A DNA stretch of 64,000 bases from Streptomyces scopuliridis RB72 (GCF_000718095.1 NZ_JOEI01000013.1:215342-279341); one strand, 5' to 3'. Shown: positions 44,516 to 54,613, counted from the first letter of the stretch. Numbers and translations are program-made. The notes: generated from the letters alone by a model not told the origin.

Positions 44516-45967
44516 ATGTCGGAACGACCTCCGCAGCGCATCCCCAACCGCCAGCTCGCCGCGCTCATCTCAGAAGCCGGGTTCTCCCACGCAGGTCTCG
44601 CCCGCCGGGTGGATCAGCTCGGTCTGGAGCACGGCCTCGATCTGCGGTACGACAAGACGTCGGTGACGCGCTGGCTGCGCGGACAGCAACCACGCGGCAC
44701 CACCCCCGCACTGATCGCCGAGGTCTTCACCCGCCGTCTCGGCCGCCGGCTCTCCGCCCAGGATCTCGGCCTGGACGCCTGCGCTCCCGTCTACGCGGGC
44801 CTCGAATTCGCGTCCACTCCCGAGGAAGCCGTCGATATCGTCGGCGGACTCTGGCGCAAGGACTCCGGCAGCCACAGCGAACTGCGCAAGATCGCGTTCA
44901 CCCCGGCCGGGCTGGTCGTCCCCAGCCGCGACTGGCTCATCGGACGCCCCGACGAGCGGGTCGCCCACCCGCCCGCCGCCCCGCAGAACGGCGCCCGCGT
45001 GCCCACCCAGGGGAGACCCGCGTCCCCCGCCGTCCCCCGGCAGCGCACCGAACGCGCGGTCGGCCAGCGGGTCACCGTCGGCGACATCGAGGCCCTGCGC
45101 TCGGTCGGTGACCTCTTCCGCACCCTCGACCACGCCTACGGCGGCGGCCACGCCCGGCAGGCGCTCGTCCGCTATCTGGAGCACGAGGCAGAGCCGATGC
45201 TGCGCGGGCAGTACGGGGAGACCACCGGGCGCAGGCTCTTCGCCGCGGCGGCCGATCTGACCCGGCTCGCGGGCTGGACCTCGTACGACATCGCCGCGCA
45301 CGGCCTCGCCCAGCGCTACTTCGTCCAGGCGCTGCGGCTCTCCCAGGCGGCGGGCGACCGGGCGTACGGTTCGTACGTACTGACCACCATGAGCCGCCAG
45401 GCGGTCTATCTCGGCCACGGCCGGGAAGCCGTCCAGCTGGCCCGCGTCGCCCAGCAGGGCATCGGCGCGTCCGCGCCCCCGGTCGTCCAGGCGCTGCTGC
45501 ACTCCGCCGAGGCCCGCGGACACGGCGGCCTCGGTGAGGTACGGGCCTGTACGGCCTCGCTCGTACGGGCCGAACGCGCCCTGGAGGCGGCACGCCCCGG
45601 CGACGACGTACCGCACTGGGCCCGCTTCTTCGACGAGGCGCAGCTCGCCGACGAGTTCGGGCACTGCCACCGCGATCTCCAGCAGTACCGCGCCGCCGTG
45701 CAGCACGCCGAACGCTCGCTCCAGCTGCGCTCGCCGGCGTTCGCGCGCAGCCGTCTCTTCTGCCGTGTCGTGCTCGCCTGCGGACGTCTGGGCCTCGGTG
45801 AGCTGGACCAGGCGTGCCTGCTGGGCGCGGAGGCGGCGCAGCAGGCCACCGAGATGCGGTCGGCGCGGGCGGTGGAGTACGTACGCGACTTCGAACGTCG
45901 GCTGGAGCCGTACCGGGACGCGGCGGCCGTACGGAACTACCGCGACCGGGTCGCGGCGCTGGGCTGA
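44516..45967 (+). CDS. HTH and helical-repeat regulator
   Basis: The 483-residue protein has an N-terminal HTH-like segment (RQLAALISEAGFSHAGLARR, then TSVTRWLRGQQPRG), a variable Pro-rich linker and a TPR-like helical C-terminus with GGGHARQALVRYLEHEAEPM and LRGQYGETTGRR. It is homologous in its repeat part to the island regulator at 35564. The architecture is that of the NsdA-type regulators that affect development and antibiotic synthesis in Streptomyces, but I cannot say it is NsdA. It is followed by a strong terminator. Confidence 0.82.
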   Translation: MSERPPQRIPNRQLAALISEAGFSHAGLARRVDQLGLEHGLDLRYDKTSVTRWLRGQQPRGTTPALIAEVFTRRLGRRLSAQDLGLDACAPVYAGLEFASTPEEAVDIVGGLWRKDSGSHSELRKIAFTPAGLVVPSRDWLIGRPDERVAHPPAAPQNGARVPTQGRPASPAVPRQRTERAVGQRVTVGDIEALRSVGDLFRTLDHAYGGGHARQALVRYLEHEAEPMLRGQYGETTGRRLFAAAADLTRLAGWTSYDIAAHGLAQRYFVQALRLSQAAGDRAYGSYVLTTMSRQAVYLGHGREAVQLARVAQQGIGASAPPVVQALLHSAEARGHGGLGEVRACTASLVRAERALEAARPGDDVPHWARFFDEAQLADEFGHCHRDLQQYRAAVQHAERSLQLRSPAFARSRLFCRVVLACGRLGLGELDQACLLGAEAAQQATEMRSARAVEYVRDFERRLEPYRDAAAVRNYRDRVAALG

Positions 45968-45994
45968 ACAGGTCCGCGTCCGCCGGGAGTTGAG

Positions 45995-46035
45995 CCGGTC
46001 CCGTCCGAGGTGAGTCGACGCCCGGACGGGACCGG
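45995..46035. terminator. Bidirectional hairpin terminator
   Basis: A perfect 13-base stem (45995-46007 with 46023-46035) lies between the regulator and the convergent FAD oxidoreductase gene. Confidence 0.8.
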
Positions 46036-46060
46036 AGTCTGTGCGGCGGTTCGTGTGGGG

Positions 46061-47383
46061 CTACGCCACCGCCGGCAGCTGCGCCGGCCCGTAAGCGGGG
46101 CGTACGCCCAGGTCGCGCAGGATCGCGTGGGCGGCGCGGCGGCCCGAGAACAGCGCGCCCTGGACCGTGTTCGTATCGCGGTGGTCGCCGCACACGTACA
46201 GCCCCGACAACAGCCGGACCGGGCGCCGCAGATCGTGCGGCGGGGGCATCGCGGGCACCGCCTCCGGGTCGTGATGGACGGCCAGCAGCTCCCAGTCGTC
46301 GGTCGGCGTCCCGTAGAGCCGCGCGAGCTGCGCGCGGACCGTACGGTCGAGCACGGCGGCCGGGGGAGGGGTCCCGAGCACCGTCGACGAGATCAGCACA
46401 CGACCCTCCGGCGCGCGCGAGGGATCGACCGCGCTCATCACGGCCGTATGCGCCACTGGTCCGCTCCGGTCGGCGTCCAGCAGCAGCGTCGGATCGGTCA
46501 ACGGGGCGGCAGGCGCGGTGTGGTGCAGCACCGTCACCGCGTGGAAGTCCGGCACCCGCAGCCCCGGCAGCAGCTCGGCCGCGGCCCGCGCGCCGGTCGC
46601 CAGCACGAGCGAGCGGCAGGTGATCTCGCCGTGCTCCTTGGTGGTGACACAGGAGATCGACGCGTCCGTCACACACACATCCGTACGGACCGTGCCCTCC
46701 GGCAGCGTCCGCGCCAGCAGTTCGGGCAGTACGGAGGCGCCGCCCGCGGTGACACACAGCCGGCCCCGGGCGAACGCGCGCAGCGCGAGGTCCGCGCAGC
46801 GGCTCGACGTGGTCAGCTCCGGGTCGCAGAGCAGCGCGGACAGCAGCGGGCGGACAAAGCCGTTGACCGTACGTACGGGCAGACCGCGGACCGACAGGGC
46901 CTCCAGCGCGGTGCGTTCGGGGCGGGCGAGCAGCCGGGAGGTCGGCGTCGCCGCGAGGCGGCCGAGGGCCGCGCCCAGCCGGGCCTGGTCGACCGCGCCG
47001 CCGAGCGGTGGGCGGGGGGCGCTTGCCAGGGCGCGTGCCACTGTCAGTGCGCTCCGCGCGCTCCCTACGGCCCCGGTCCGGTAGTTCCGCCCGTCGCTGT
47101 GCACGACCACCCCCGGCGAGAACATCCGCAACGCGGCGCCCTCCAGGCCGGGTGTGCGGAGCAGCTCCGGATACGAGGTGGTGAGCAGCCGTCCGCCCCG
47201 GTCGAGCCGGAAGCCGTCGACCCGGTCGGTGGCCATGCGACCGCCGACGTGGGGGGCGGCCTCCAGGACGCTGACTCTCACCCCGGCACTGGTCAGATGA
47301 TGAGCCGCGGCCAGACCCGCGAGGCCGGCTCCGATGATGACGACGTCTGCGTGGTGCGCGGTGCTGAGTGCGGTGCTGAGCAC
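46061..47383 (-). CDS. FAD-dependent amine oxidase/phytoene desaturase-like protein
   Basis: The 440-residue protein starts with an FAD motif DVVIIGAGLAGLAAAHHLTS at about residues 14-33, then VLEAAPHVGGRMATDRVDGF, the GG-doublet region of the flavin monoamine oxidase and phytoene desaturase superfamily. It ends with GLYVCGDHRDTNTVQGALFS, the second FAD contact. Substrate is unknown. No carotenoid genes are adjacent. GTG at 47383 follows GGGGAGG. It is alone between two terminator or repeat regions. Confidence 0.87.
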   Translation of the reverse strand: MLSTALSTAHHADVVIIGAGLAGLAAAHHLTSAGVRVSVLEAAPHVGGRMATDRVDGFRLDRGGRLLTTSYPELLRTPGLEGAALRMFSPGVVVHSDGRNYRTGAVGSARSALTVARALASAPRPPLGGAVDQARLGAALGRLAATPTSRLLARPERTALEALSVRGLPVRTVNGFVRPLLSALLCDPELTTSSRCADLALRAFARGRLCVTAGGASVLPELLARTLPEGTVRTDVCVTDASISCVTTKEHGEITCRSLVLATGARAAAELLPGLRVPDFHAVTVLHHTAPAAPLTDPTLLLDADRSGPVAHTAVMSAVDPSRAPEGRVLISSTVLGTPPPAAVLDRTVRAQLARLYGTPTDDWELLAVHHDPEAVPAMPPPHDLRRPVRLLSGLYVCGDHRDTNTVQGALFSGRRAAHAILRDLGVRPAYGPAQLPAVA

Positions 47384-47610
47384 GTGCCCCTCCCCGAGGT
47401 CGGCGCGGTTGGGTTGAGAGTAGGGAGGGAGGGGGCGGGGGGTGTCCGCGCGTGTTGGGGGTCACGGGTGCATGGGGGGCGGTCGGGGGGTGCGGTGCGC
47501 CTCCCGGCGGGGGGTCGTGGTGTCTCGTGCCGGGTGCCGGGGCGGTGCGCCGTCCGGCGGGGGTGCGGGTGCGTGGTCGTGGTGCCGGGTGCCGGGGTCT
47601 CCGGAGGTGC

Positions 47611-47671
47611 GTGTCCGGACTGCTTTCCTCACCGCGCTTCGCGCGAGCTGCGACGCTTTACGTCCGGACAC
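47611..47671. repeat. 61-bp element with 10-bp terminal inverted repeats, copy 1
   Basis: Ends are GTGTCCGGAC and GTCCGGACAC. The centre has a CGCGC-TTC-GCGCG hairpin. An almost identical copy is at 63939-63999: across 82 bases ending here, only two differ. It lies in a G-rich, gene-free gap (47384-48009). Confidence 0.9.
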
Positions 47672-47812
47672 GCAGGGGATCGGGGGCGGGTGCGACCCGG
47701 TGGGTGCGGGAGGGTGCCGCCGCCTCCCCCGCCCGCCCTCGCGCACGGACCCGTTGCTTGTGCGGGCGGTGAAGGGGGGCGCGCAGGGGTCGTGTCCGGG
47801 ACACTAAAGCGT

Positions 47813-47987
47813 CCGCCGGAGGCGCACCGCCCCGGAGCGCCGCCCGGCGACAACCCGCACCCGACCACCGGCCCCAGCCGAAACGCACCCGGACAACGCC
47901 CCCCGCCGGAGGCGCACCGCACCCGTCCACCGGCCCCGGGCAAAGACGAACGCACCCCGGACAAGGCCCCCGCCGGAGGCGCACCGC
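47813..47987. repeat. Three direct copies of an 18-base CCGCCGGAGGCGCACCGC unit
   Basis: Identical units begin at 47813, 47903 and 47970. The second and third also share most of the following ~20 bases (ACCCGTCCA, CGGCCCC). This leaves no space for a gene in the gap. Confidence 0.85.
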
Positions 47988-48009
47988 ACCCGTCCAGCGG
48001 CCCCTGCCA

Positions 48010-48894
48010 CTACGCCACACGAATCGCTTCCTCGATCGTCGGGAACGCGAACCTGAAGCCCGACTCCAGCAGCCGCTTCGGCAGAACCCGTTGGCTGCCC
48101 AGGACCTCCGCCGACAGCTCGCCCAGCGCCACCCGCAGCGCCACCGCCGGGACCGGGAACGGTGTCGGGCGGTGCAGGACTCGGCCCATCGCCGCCGTGA
48201 TCTCGCGGTTCGTGACCGGTTCCGGCGCGGTGAGGTTCACCGGGCCCTCCAGGGATTCCGTGTCGATCAGATGCCGCAGCGCCGCCACCTCGTCGTGGAG
48301 CGCGATGAAGCTCCAGTACTGGCGCCCCGAGCCGAGCCGGCCGCCCAGGCCCGCGCGGAACAGCGGGAAGAGCCGGCCCCAGGACCCGCCCGCGCGTGCG
48401 ACCACGAGGCCCGTGCGCGCGAACACCGTTCGTACGCCCGCCTCTTCCGCCGCCAGGGCCGCTTCCTCCCAGTCGACGCAGAGCGAGGGCAGGAACCCGT
48501 CGCCCGGCGGCGCGCTCTCGTCCACCTTCCGGTCGCCGGTGTCGCCGTAGAAGCCGATGGCGGAGCCGCACACCAGAACCCGGGGCGGCCGGTCGAGCGT
48601 GGCGACGGCCTCCGCGATCGCGGCGGTGCCGAGGATCCGGCTGTCGCGGAGTTCCTTCTTGTACGCCTCGGTCCAGCGGCGGTCGCCGATGCCGGCTCCG
48701 GCGAGATGGACGACGGCCTCGCAGCCGTTGAGGCGGTGGCCGTCGACCCGTTGCCGCAGCGGGTCCCACTCGACCTCGTCGGCCGTCCGGGCGGGGCGCC
48801 GCACCAGGCGGACCACCTCGTGGCCGTCGGCGCGCAGGGAGCGTGCGAGTGCCGTACCGATGAGCCCGGTGGAACCGGTGATCGCGATCCTCAT
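48010..48894 (-). CDS. TIGR01777 family epimerase-like protein
   Basis: The 294-residue protein begins MRIAITGSTGLIGTALARSL, an atypical short-chain dehydrogenase NAD(P) motif, and has VVHLAGAGIGDRRWTEAYKK, ILGTAAIAEAVA and LVCGSAIGFYGDTGDRKVDE, the diagnostic features of the TIGR01777 group. The YxxxK pair is altered in the group and its reaction is unknown. In this group the C-terminal ALGELSAEVLGSQRVLPKRL is conserved. ATG at 48894 starts at the Rossmann strand. It is divergent from the GNAT gene. Confidence 0.92.
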   Translation of the reverse strand: MRIAITGSTGLIGTALARSLRADGHEVVRLVRRPARTADEVEWDPLRQRVDGHRLNGCEAVVHLAGAGIGDRRWTEAYKKELRDSRILGTAAIAEAVATLDRPPRVLVCGSAIGFYGDTGDRKVDESAPPGDGFLPSLCVDWEEAALAAEEAGVRTVFARTGLVVARAGGSWGRLFPLFRAGLGGRLGSGRQYWSFIALHDEVAALRHLIDTESLEGPVNLTAPEPVTNREITAAMGRVLHRPTPFPVPAVALRVALGELSAEVLGSQRVLPKRLLESGFRFAFPTIEEAIRVA

Positions 48895-48938
48895 GGGCCC
48901 CATCCTGCCCCCGGAACGCCCCATGGCACAGTTGCGCC

Positions 48939-49436
48939 ATGTCCGACGCACAGATACGTCCCGCACTCCCTTCCGACGACGGAGTCCTGGGCGAGCTCGA
49001 CCGGGCGACCTGGTCGTCGCTGCACGCCGTGTCGCCGCGGCCTGAGCCGCCGTACGGTCCGTTCTTCGACGAGCGGCACCGGCCCGAGGATTTTCTGGTC
49101 GCCGAGGTCGATGACGAGCGGATCGCCGGCTACATACGGGTGGCGCGGCCCACGCCGCTCGCCAGCAACGGGCATGTACGGCAGATCCAGGGGCTCGCGG
49201 TCCATGAGTGGGCGCGCGGGCGCGGTGTGGGCCGCGCACTGCTGCGCGCGGCGGCGCTGCACGCGCGCAACCAGGGCGCACGGCGGCTGACGCTGCGCGT
49301 GCTGGGGCACAACGCGCCGGCCCGCGCGCTGTACGAGGCGGAGGGCTATGCCGTCGAGGGGGTCCTGCCCGGGGAGTTCCTTCTCGACGGCGTGTACGTG
49401 GACGACGTGCTGATGGGGATCTCGCTGACGGACTGA
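48939..49436 (+). CDS. GNAT family N-acetyltransferase
   Basis: The 165-residue protein has a standard GNAT fold: AQIRPALPSDDGVLGELDRA at the start, FLVAEVDDERIAGYIRVARP, the acetyl-CoA loop VHEWARGRGVGRALLRAAAL and a late RVLGHNAPARALYEAEGYAV. The acceptor is unknown. A CACAGT hexamer ends six bases before the ATG, so the transcript may be leaderless. It is divergent from the TIGR01777 gene, 44 bases away, and convergent with the DUF4240 gene. Confidence 0.9.
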   Translation: MSDAQIRPALPSDDGVLGELDRATWSSLHAVSPRPEPPYGPFFDERHRPEDFLVAEVDDERIAGYIRVARPTPLASNGHVRQIQGLAVHEWARGRGVGRALLRAAALHARNQGARRLTLRVLGHNAPARALYEAEGYAVEGVLPGEFLLDGVYVDDVLMGISLTD

Positions 49437-49442
49437 GCGCGG

Positions 49443-49964
49443 CTACTCGCCGCCGAAGCGCTCCGAGAGCCGGGGGAAGCGCTCCGCGAGCGCCGTCTCG
49501 TCCTCGAAGTCCAGGGGGGTGCCCTCCGGCTCGGCCGGCTGCGAGGCGATGCCCAGGGCAGGGGCCACCACGCCGGTCAGCTGTTCGTACGCCTCGTCCG
49601 CCGCGTATCCCAGCTCCTCGCCGTCCCCGTCGATGTCCGGGTCGAACTCGTCCAGCAGCTCGGCCAGCGCGTCCGGTTCGTGCAGCGCGCCCTCGAAGAT
49701 CTCGCGGCCCTGGCCGATGAGCCAGCAGCGGAAGTAGTCGAAGGCGTCGTCGCTGACGCCGCCGAGCAGCACGGCGGCGGCGCCCCACAGGTCCCAGCGG
49801 TACGCGCGGTTGTAACGCGACTCGAAGTGGCGCGAGAAGTCCAGTACGGAGTCGGGGTCGAGCTGTAGCAGCCGCTCGACCAGCTGATCGGCCTGGTCCT
49901 CGGGGTCGCCCTCGGCGGCCTCGCGGGTGCTGTCGACGATCTCCCAGAACTCCGTCTCGTCCAT
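49443..49964 (-). CDS. DUF4240 domain protein
   Basis: The 173-residue acidic protein starts MDETEFWEIVDSTREAAEGD and contains LLQLDPDSVLDFSRHFESRY, then NRAYRWDLWGAAAVLLGGVS and FDYFRCWLIGQGREIFEGAL. These segments define DUF4240. Such proteins are soluble, and relatives appear as immunity-like or WGR-associated proteins; no function is assigned. ATG at 49964 directly follows a GTG codon; either may be used. Confidence 0.88.
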   Translation of the reverse strand: MDETEFWEIVDSTREAAEGDPEDQADQLVERLLQLDPDSVLDFSRHFESRYNRAYRWDLWGAAAVLLGGVSDDAFDYFRCWLIGQGREIFEGALHEPDALAELLDEFDPDIDGDGEELGYAADEAYEQLTGVVAPALGIASQPAEPEGTPLDFEDETALAERFPRLSERFGGE

Positions 49965-50072
49965 CACGGGTCAAGCATCGTGCTTACGGGAGGGCGGCGC
50001 ACGCGGAGCCACGGTTTGTGAGCCGTTTCGTTGCCGGGTGTTCGGGTGGGCCGGCGCAGGGCGGCGGCCCGG

Positions 50073-51038
50073 TCACTCGTACAGCGTCCGCATCCGCCGC
50101 GAAGCCTCGGCGAAGCGGTCGCGCAGGGTGGCCGGTCGCAGGACCTCCACGTCCGGGCCGAGCGTGAGCAGTTGGGAGTACGCCACGTCCTCCGACTCCA
50201 CCGGCAGCGCGAGCGTGAGCAGGCCCCGGTCGTCCGGCGGGTCCGCCGTGGCGAGCGCCTCGCGGGCGGCCGCGCGGTCGACGGCGTACGGCAGCAGGCG
50301 GGCGCCGTCCGGCGAGAGCCGGATCACGACCTCCGTACGCAGCAGCGAGCGCGCGAACTCCGCGGCGCGCTCCTCCCAGAACCCGGGCAGATCGAAGGAC
50401 TCATCCCTGGAAAAACGTTCCTGCAAGGTCTCCACCGAAGCGAACCGGTCCACCCGGTAGACGCGGAACGCCCCCTGGGAACAGGCGCAGACGTACCAGA
50501 CACCGGCCTTGAGCACGAGACCGTACGGCGCCAGCTCCCGCTCCACCTCGGTGTCCTGGCGCCGGTAGCGCGCCGCGACCAGCCGGTCGCCCCAGACCGC
50601 CTCGGCGAGGACCGGCAGCAGCTCGGGCGTCTCCGGCTCCTGGTACCAGCCCGGCGCGTCCAGATGGAAACGCTGCGCCGCCGAGTCCGAGGCGTCCCGC
50701 AGGGACGGCAGCAGCGCCGCCGATACCTTCAGCCGGGCCGCCGACGAGACGTCGTCGAGCCCCATCTCCCGCAGCGCGCCCGGCACTCCGGAGAGGAACA
50801 GCGCCTCGGCCTCGCCGCGCGCCAGTCCGGTCAGCCGGGTGCGATAGCCGCCGACCAGCCGGTAGCCGCCGCTTCTGCCCCGGTCCGCGTAGACCGGGAC
50901 CCCGGCCTCGGAGAGCGCCTGGGCGTCCCGGGTGATGGTCCGCTCGGATACTTCGAGCTCGCGGGCCAGTTCGCCCGCGGTCATGGAGGGCCGGGACTGG
51001 AGCAGGAGCACCATCTTGATCAGCCGAGCAGCGCGCAT
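50073..51038 (-). CDS. WYL domain transcriptional regulator
   Basis: The 321-residue protein has a DeoR-like HTH_11 (RAARLIKMVLLLQSRPSMTA, then ELARELEVSERTITRDAQAL) and a C-terminal WYL domain from about residue 140, with the WYL-like triad in KAGVWYVCACSQGAFRVYRV. WYL domains bind nucleic acids or ligands and control stress genes, for example as in PafBC. It is of the YafY-like single-HTH group, not a PafB/PafC pair. The ATG at 51038 is near the end of aceE, 63 bases downstream of it. Confidence 0.9.
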   Translation of the reverse strand: MRAARLIKMVLLLQSRPSMTAGELARELEVSERTITRDAQALSEAGVPVYADRGRSGGYRLVGGYRTRLTGLARGEAEALFLSGVPGALREMGLDDVSSAARLKVSAALLPSLRDASDSAAQRFHLDAPGWYQEPETPELLPVLAEAVWGDRLVAARYRRQDTEVERELAPYGLVLKAGVWYVCACSQGAFRVYRVDRFASVETLQERFSRDESFDLPGFWEERAAEFARSLLRTEVVIRLSPDGARLLPYAVDRAAAREALATADPPDDRGLLTLALPVESEDVAYSQLLTLGPDVEVLRPATLRDRFAEASRRMRTLYE

Positions 51039-51101
51039 GGATCCATGATGCAGGGAGCCCCCGCCACAAAGTGACAGGGGCTCCCAGGGCGTGACCGGAC
51101 T

Positions 51102-53774
51102 TCAGAGCCCGTAGCGCTCGCGGGCCTCCACGACCCGCTCCGGCTTGACCTCGCCCCGGCGGGCCAGCTGCGCCAGCGCCGCGACCACGATCGACCGGGC
51201 GTCCACACCGAAGTGGCGGCGGGCCGCCTCGCGGGTGTCGGAGAGCCCGAAGCCGTCCGTACCGAGCGAGGTGTAGTCCTGCTCGACCCACTGGCTGATC
51301 TGGTCGGGGACCTGACGCATCCAGTCGCTGACCGCGAGGACCGGACCCGGCGCGCCGGACAGCGCGCGCGTCACATACGGCACCCGCTCCTCGCCGTGCA
51401 GCAGCAGGGCCTCGTCGGCCTCCATCGCGTCCCGGCGCAGCTCGCCCCAGGACGTGGCGGACCAGACATCGGCGGTGACGCCCCAGTCGGCGGCGAGCAG
51501 TTCCTGTGCCTCCAGGGCCCAGTGGATCGCCGTACCGGACGCCAGCAGCTGGGTACGGGGGGCGTCGGCCGCGGCCGGGGTGCCCTCCTTGAAGCGGTAC
51601 AGGCCCTTGAGGATGCCCTCCTCGACGCCTTCCGGCATCGCGGGCTGCGGCATCGGCTCGTTGTAGACCGTCAGGTAGTAGAAGACGTTCTCGGCCTCGG
51701 GGCCGTACATCCGCCGCAGGCCCTCCTTGACGATCACGGCGATCTCGTACGCGAACGCCGGGTCGTAGTTGAGCGCGGCCGGGTTGGTGGACGCGATCAG
51801 ATGCGAGTGGCCGTCGGCGTGCTGGAGGCCCTCGCCGGTCAGGGTCGTACGGCCCGCCGTGGCGCCGACGATGAAGCCCTTGCCCAACTGGTCGGCGAGC
51901 TGCCACATCTGGTCGCCCGTGCGCTGCCAGCCGAACATCGAGTAGAAGATGTAGAACGGGATCATCGTCTCGCCGTGCGTCGCGTACGACGTCGCAGCGG
52001 CGATGAAGTCCGCCATCGAACCGGCCTCGGTGATCCCCTCGTTGAGGATCTGGCCGTCCTTGGCTTCCTTGTAGTACATGATCTGGTCGCGGTCGACCGG
52101 GTCGTACGTCTGGCCCAGCGGCGAGTAGATGCCGGCCGACGGGAACAGCGCCTCCATACCGAAGGTGCGGGCCTCGTCCGGGACGATCGGGACCCAGCGT
52201 TTGCCGGTCTCCTTGTCCCGCATCAGGTCCTTCATCAGCCGGACGAACGCCATGGTGGTCGCCACCGACTGCTTGCCCGAGCCCTTGTAGACCGCCTGGA
52301 ACGGCTTCTCGGACGGCTCGGGAAGGGCCACGGTGTGCACCCGGCGGGCCGGGGCGGGGCCGCCCAGCTCCGCGCGGCGCTCCTGGAGGTAGCGCACCTC
52401 GGGGGAGTCGGCGCCGGGGTGGCCGTACGGTACGAGGCTGTCGTCCAGCTTCGCGTCCGGGATGGGTAGGTCGAGCAGGTCGCGCATGGCGCGGAACTGG
52501 TCGCCCGAGAGCTTCTTCATCTGGTGGTTGGCGTTGCGCGACTCGAAGCCGGCGCCGAGCGTGTAGCCCTTCACGGTCTGCGCCAGGATCACGGTCGGAG
52601 CGCCCTTGTGCGCCAGGGCGGCGCGGTAGGCCGCGTACACCTTCCGGGCCTCGTGGCCACCGCGCGAGGTGTAGAAGCACTCGGCGATCTTCGCGTCGGG
52701 CAGCAGCTTCGAGAGCGCGATGAGGGCCGGGTCCACGCCGAAGAAGTGCTCGCGGATGTACGCCACATCGCGGGTCGCGTACGTCTGGAACTGCGCGTCC
52801 GGCACCTGGCGCAGCCGGCGTACCAGCGCGCCCGTGGTGTCCAGGGCGAACAGCTCGTCCCAGGCCGAGCCCCACAGCGACTTGATGACATTCCAGCCGG
52901 CGCCGCGGAACTGGGCCTCCAGCTCCTGCACGATCTTGAAGTTGGCGCGGACGGGGCCGTCGAGCCGCTGGAGGTTGCAGTTGATGACGAAGGTCAGATT
53001 GTCCAGCTGCTCACGGGACGCGAGCGCCAGGGCCGCCGTCGACTCGGGCTCGTCCATCTCGCCGTCGCCGAGGAACGCCCAGACGTGCGAGGCGGAGGTG
53101 TCCTTGATACCGCGGTTGGTCAGATAGCGGTTGAAACGCGCCTGGTAGATCGCGGAGAGCGGGCCGAGGCCCATCGAGACGGTGGGGAACTCCCACAGCC
53201 AGGGCAGCCGGCGCGGATGCGGGTACGAGGGCAGGCCCTGGCCGCCCGCCTCCTGGCGGAAGTTGTCCAGGTGCTCCTCGGTCAGCCGGCCGTCGAGGAA
53301 GGCGCGGGCGTATATGCCGGGGGAGGCGTGGCCCTGGATGTAGAGCTGGTCGCCGGAGCCGTCCCCCTCCTTGCCGCGGAAGAAGTGGTTGAAGCCGGTC
53401 TCGTACAGCCAGGCCGCGGACGCGAAGGTGGCGATATGGCCGCCGACGCCGAAGCGGGCGCCGCGGGTGACCATGGCCGCCGCGTTCCAGCGGTTCCAGG
53501 CGGTGATCCGGGACTCCATCGCCTCGTCGCCGTCGAAGGCGGGCTCGGAGGCGGTGGGGATGGTGTTCACATAATCGGTCTCCAGCAGGGCGGGCACCGG
53601 GACCCCGGCCGTTCCCGCGTGCTGGAGGGTGCGCCGCATCAGATACGCGGCGCGGTGCGGGCCGGCGTGCTCGGTCACGGCATCGAGCGAGGCCGCCCAC
53701 TCGGCGGTCTCCTCGGCATCACGGTCCGGGAGCTGGTCAAGCTCGCTCGGAAGTTTGCCTACGGGGTCGGGCAT
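51102..53774 (-). CDS. aceE: Pyruvate dehydrogenase E1 component (homodimeric)
   Basis: The 890-residue thiamine-diphosphate enzyme decarboxylates pyruvate and passes the acetyl group to lipoyl-E2. It is the alpha2-type with [40 protein letters not shown], the ThDP motif [14 protein letters not shown]...[35 protein letters not shown] and a C-terminal transketolase part. ATG at 53774 is preceded by GGAAGG. Upstream sequence between this gene and the GntR gene carries a near-perfect palindrome at 53871-53887. The E2 and E3 subunits are encoded just beyond the GntR gene. Confidence 0.97.
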   Translation of the reverse strand: MPDPVGKLPSELDQLPDRDAEETAEWAASLDAVTEHAGPHRAAYLMRRTLQHAGTAGVPVPALLETDYVNTIPTASEPAFDGDEAMESRITAWNRWNAAAMVTRGARFGVGGHIATFASAAWLYETGFNHFFRGKEGDGSGDQLYIQGHASPGIYARAFLDGRLTEEHLDNFRQEAGGQGLPSYPHPRRLPWLWEFPTVSMGLGPLSAIYQARFNRYLTNRGIKDTSASHVWAFLGDGEMDEPESTAALALASREQLDNLTFVINCNLQRLDGPVRANFKIVQELEAQFRGAGWNVIKSLWGSAWDELFALDTTGALVRRLRQVPDAQFQTYATRDVAYIREHFFGVDPALIALSKLLPDAKIAECFYTSRGGHEARKVYAAYRAALAHKGAPTVILAQTVKGYTLGAGFESRNANHQMKKLSGDQFRAMRDLLDLPIPDAKLDDSLVPYGHPGADSPEVRYLQERRAELGGPAPARRVHTVALPEPSEKPFQAVYKGSGKQSVATTMAFVRLMKDLMRDKETGKRWVPIVPDEARTFGMEALFPSAGIYSPLGQTYDPVDRDQIMYYKEAKDGQILNEGITEAGSMADFIAAATSYATHGETMIPFYIFYSMFGWQRTGDQMWQLADQLGKGFIVGATAGRTTLTGEGLQHADGHSHLIASTNPAALNYDPAFAYEIAVIVKEGLRRMYGPEAENVFYYLTVYNEPMPQPAMPEGVEEGILKGLYRFKEGTPAAADAPRTQLLASGTAIHWALEAQELLAADWGVTADVWSATSWGELRRDAMEADEALLLHGEERVPYVTRALSGAPGPVLAVSDWMRQVPDQISQWVEQDYTSLGTDGFGLSDTREAARRHFGVDARSIVVAALAQLARRGEVKPERVVEARERYGL

Positions 53775-53870
53775 GGTCGCCGCCTTCCGGACAGGAGGGG
53801 GGTGGAGAAAGCCTTGTCTGGCAGGACAGGGCGGAGGACTGGGTGCAGTCCGTCTAAGACTGTAAGTCGC

Positions 53871-53887
53871 TGATCGATGATCGATCA
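53871..53887. promoter_or_regulatory. Palindromic operator candidate between aceE and the GntR gene
   Basis: TGATCGAT, one base, ATCGATCA: a perfect 8+1+8 inverted repeat, AT-rich compared with its surroundings, 97 bases upstream of the aceE start. It fits a dimeric GntR-family site. Confidence 0.6.
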
Positions 53888-53989
53888 AAGGGTTGAAGGG
53901 CAAAACTTCTCGATCTGGAGGAATTGGCATTCCGTGCCATAGAAGGGGGCACCGAGTGACGGAGAGTAAGTCATGGCAGAAGGGGCGTA

Positions 53990-54613
53990 TCAGGCGCGCG
54001 GCGCACATCCGAGCACATGGTCCTTCACCAGTGCGCCAATGCCCGGATCCCTTCTGCGGAACGCCTCGACCAGCTCCTCGTGCTCCTCGGCGTACGACTT
54101 CTGCACCGTCCCCAGCCAGCGGATCGACAGCGCGGTGAAGACCTCGATGCCCAGCCCCTCCCAGGTGTGCAGCAACACACTGTTACCGGCGGCCCGCACC
54201 AGCTCCCGGTGGAAGGCCACGGTGTGCCGCACCTGCGCGGTCCCGTCGGCTCTTCGGTCCGCCTCGTACAGCGCCAGTACGTGCGGCTCCAGCGCCGAGC
54301 AGTCCCGCGCGAGGCGCTCGGCGGCCAGCTCCGCGGCGATCTGCTCAAGCCCCGCCCGTACCGGGTAGCTCTCCTCCAGATCGGCCGCGGTCAGATTGCG
54401 CACCCGTACGCCCTTGTTGGGCGCCGACTCGATCAGCCGCAGACTCTCCAGCTCGCGCAGCGCCTCGCGTACGGGGGTCTGGCTGACCCGCAGCTCGGTC
54501 GCGATGCGCCGCTCCACGATCCGCTCACCCGGCTTCCAGCGGCCGCTGACGATCCCCTCCACGATGTGCTCGCGGATCTGTTCGCGCAGCGAGTGGATGA
54601 CGGGCGGGGTCAT
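53990..54613 (-). CDS. GntR family regulator, FadR/FCD subgroup
   Basis: The 207-residue protein has an N-terminal winged HTH ([20 protein letters not shown], then [20 protein letters not shown]) and an FCD effector domain in which metal-binding His residues are seen ([15 protein letters not shown], and [14 protein letters not shown] with a late His in KDHVLG). Such proteins sense carboxylates. It lies directly upstream of aceE in the same direction and downstream of the sucB terminator, so it probably controls aceE. ATG at 54613. Confidence 0.9.
   Translation of the reverse strand: MTPPVIHSLREQIREHIVEGIVSGRWKPGERIVERRIATELRVSQTPVREALRELESLRLIESAPNKGVRVRNLTAADLEESYPVRAGLEQIAAELAAERLARDCSALEPHVLALYEADRRADGTAQVRHTVAFHRELVRAAGNSVLLHTWEGLGIEVFTALSIRWLGTVQKSYAEEHEELVEAFRRRDPGIGALVKDHVLGCAPRA

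Noticed and set aside
51102..54613. The WYL regulator as the PafBC protein for the damage-like promoters
   Set aside because: PafB and PafC form a tandem pair near proteasome genes. This single WYL gene beside aceE has a different context, so no link is claimed.
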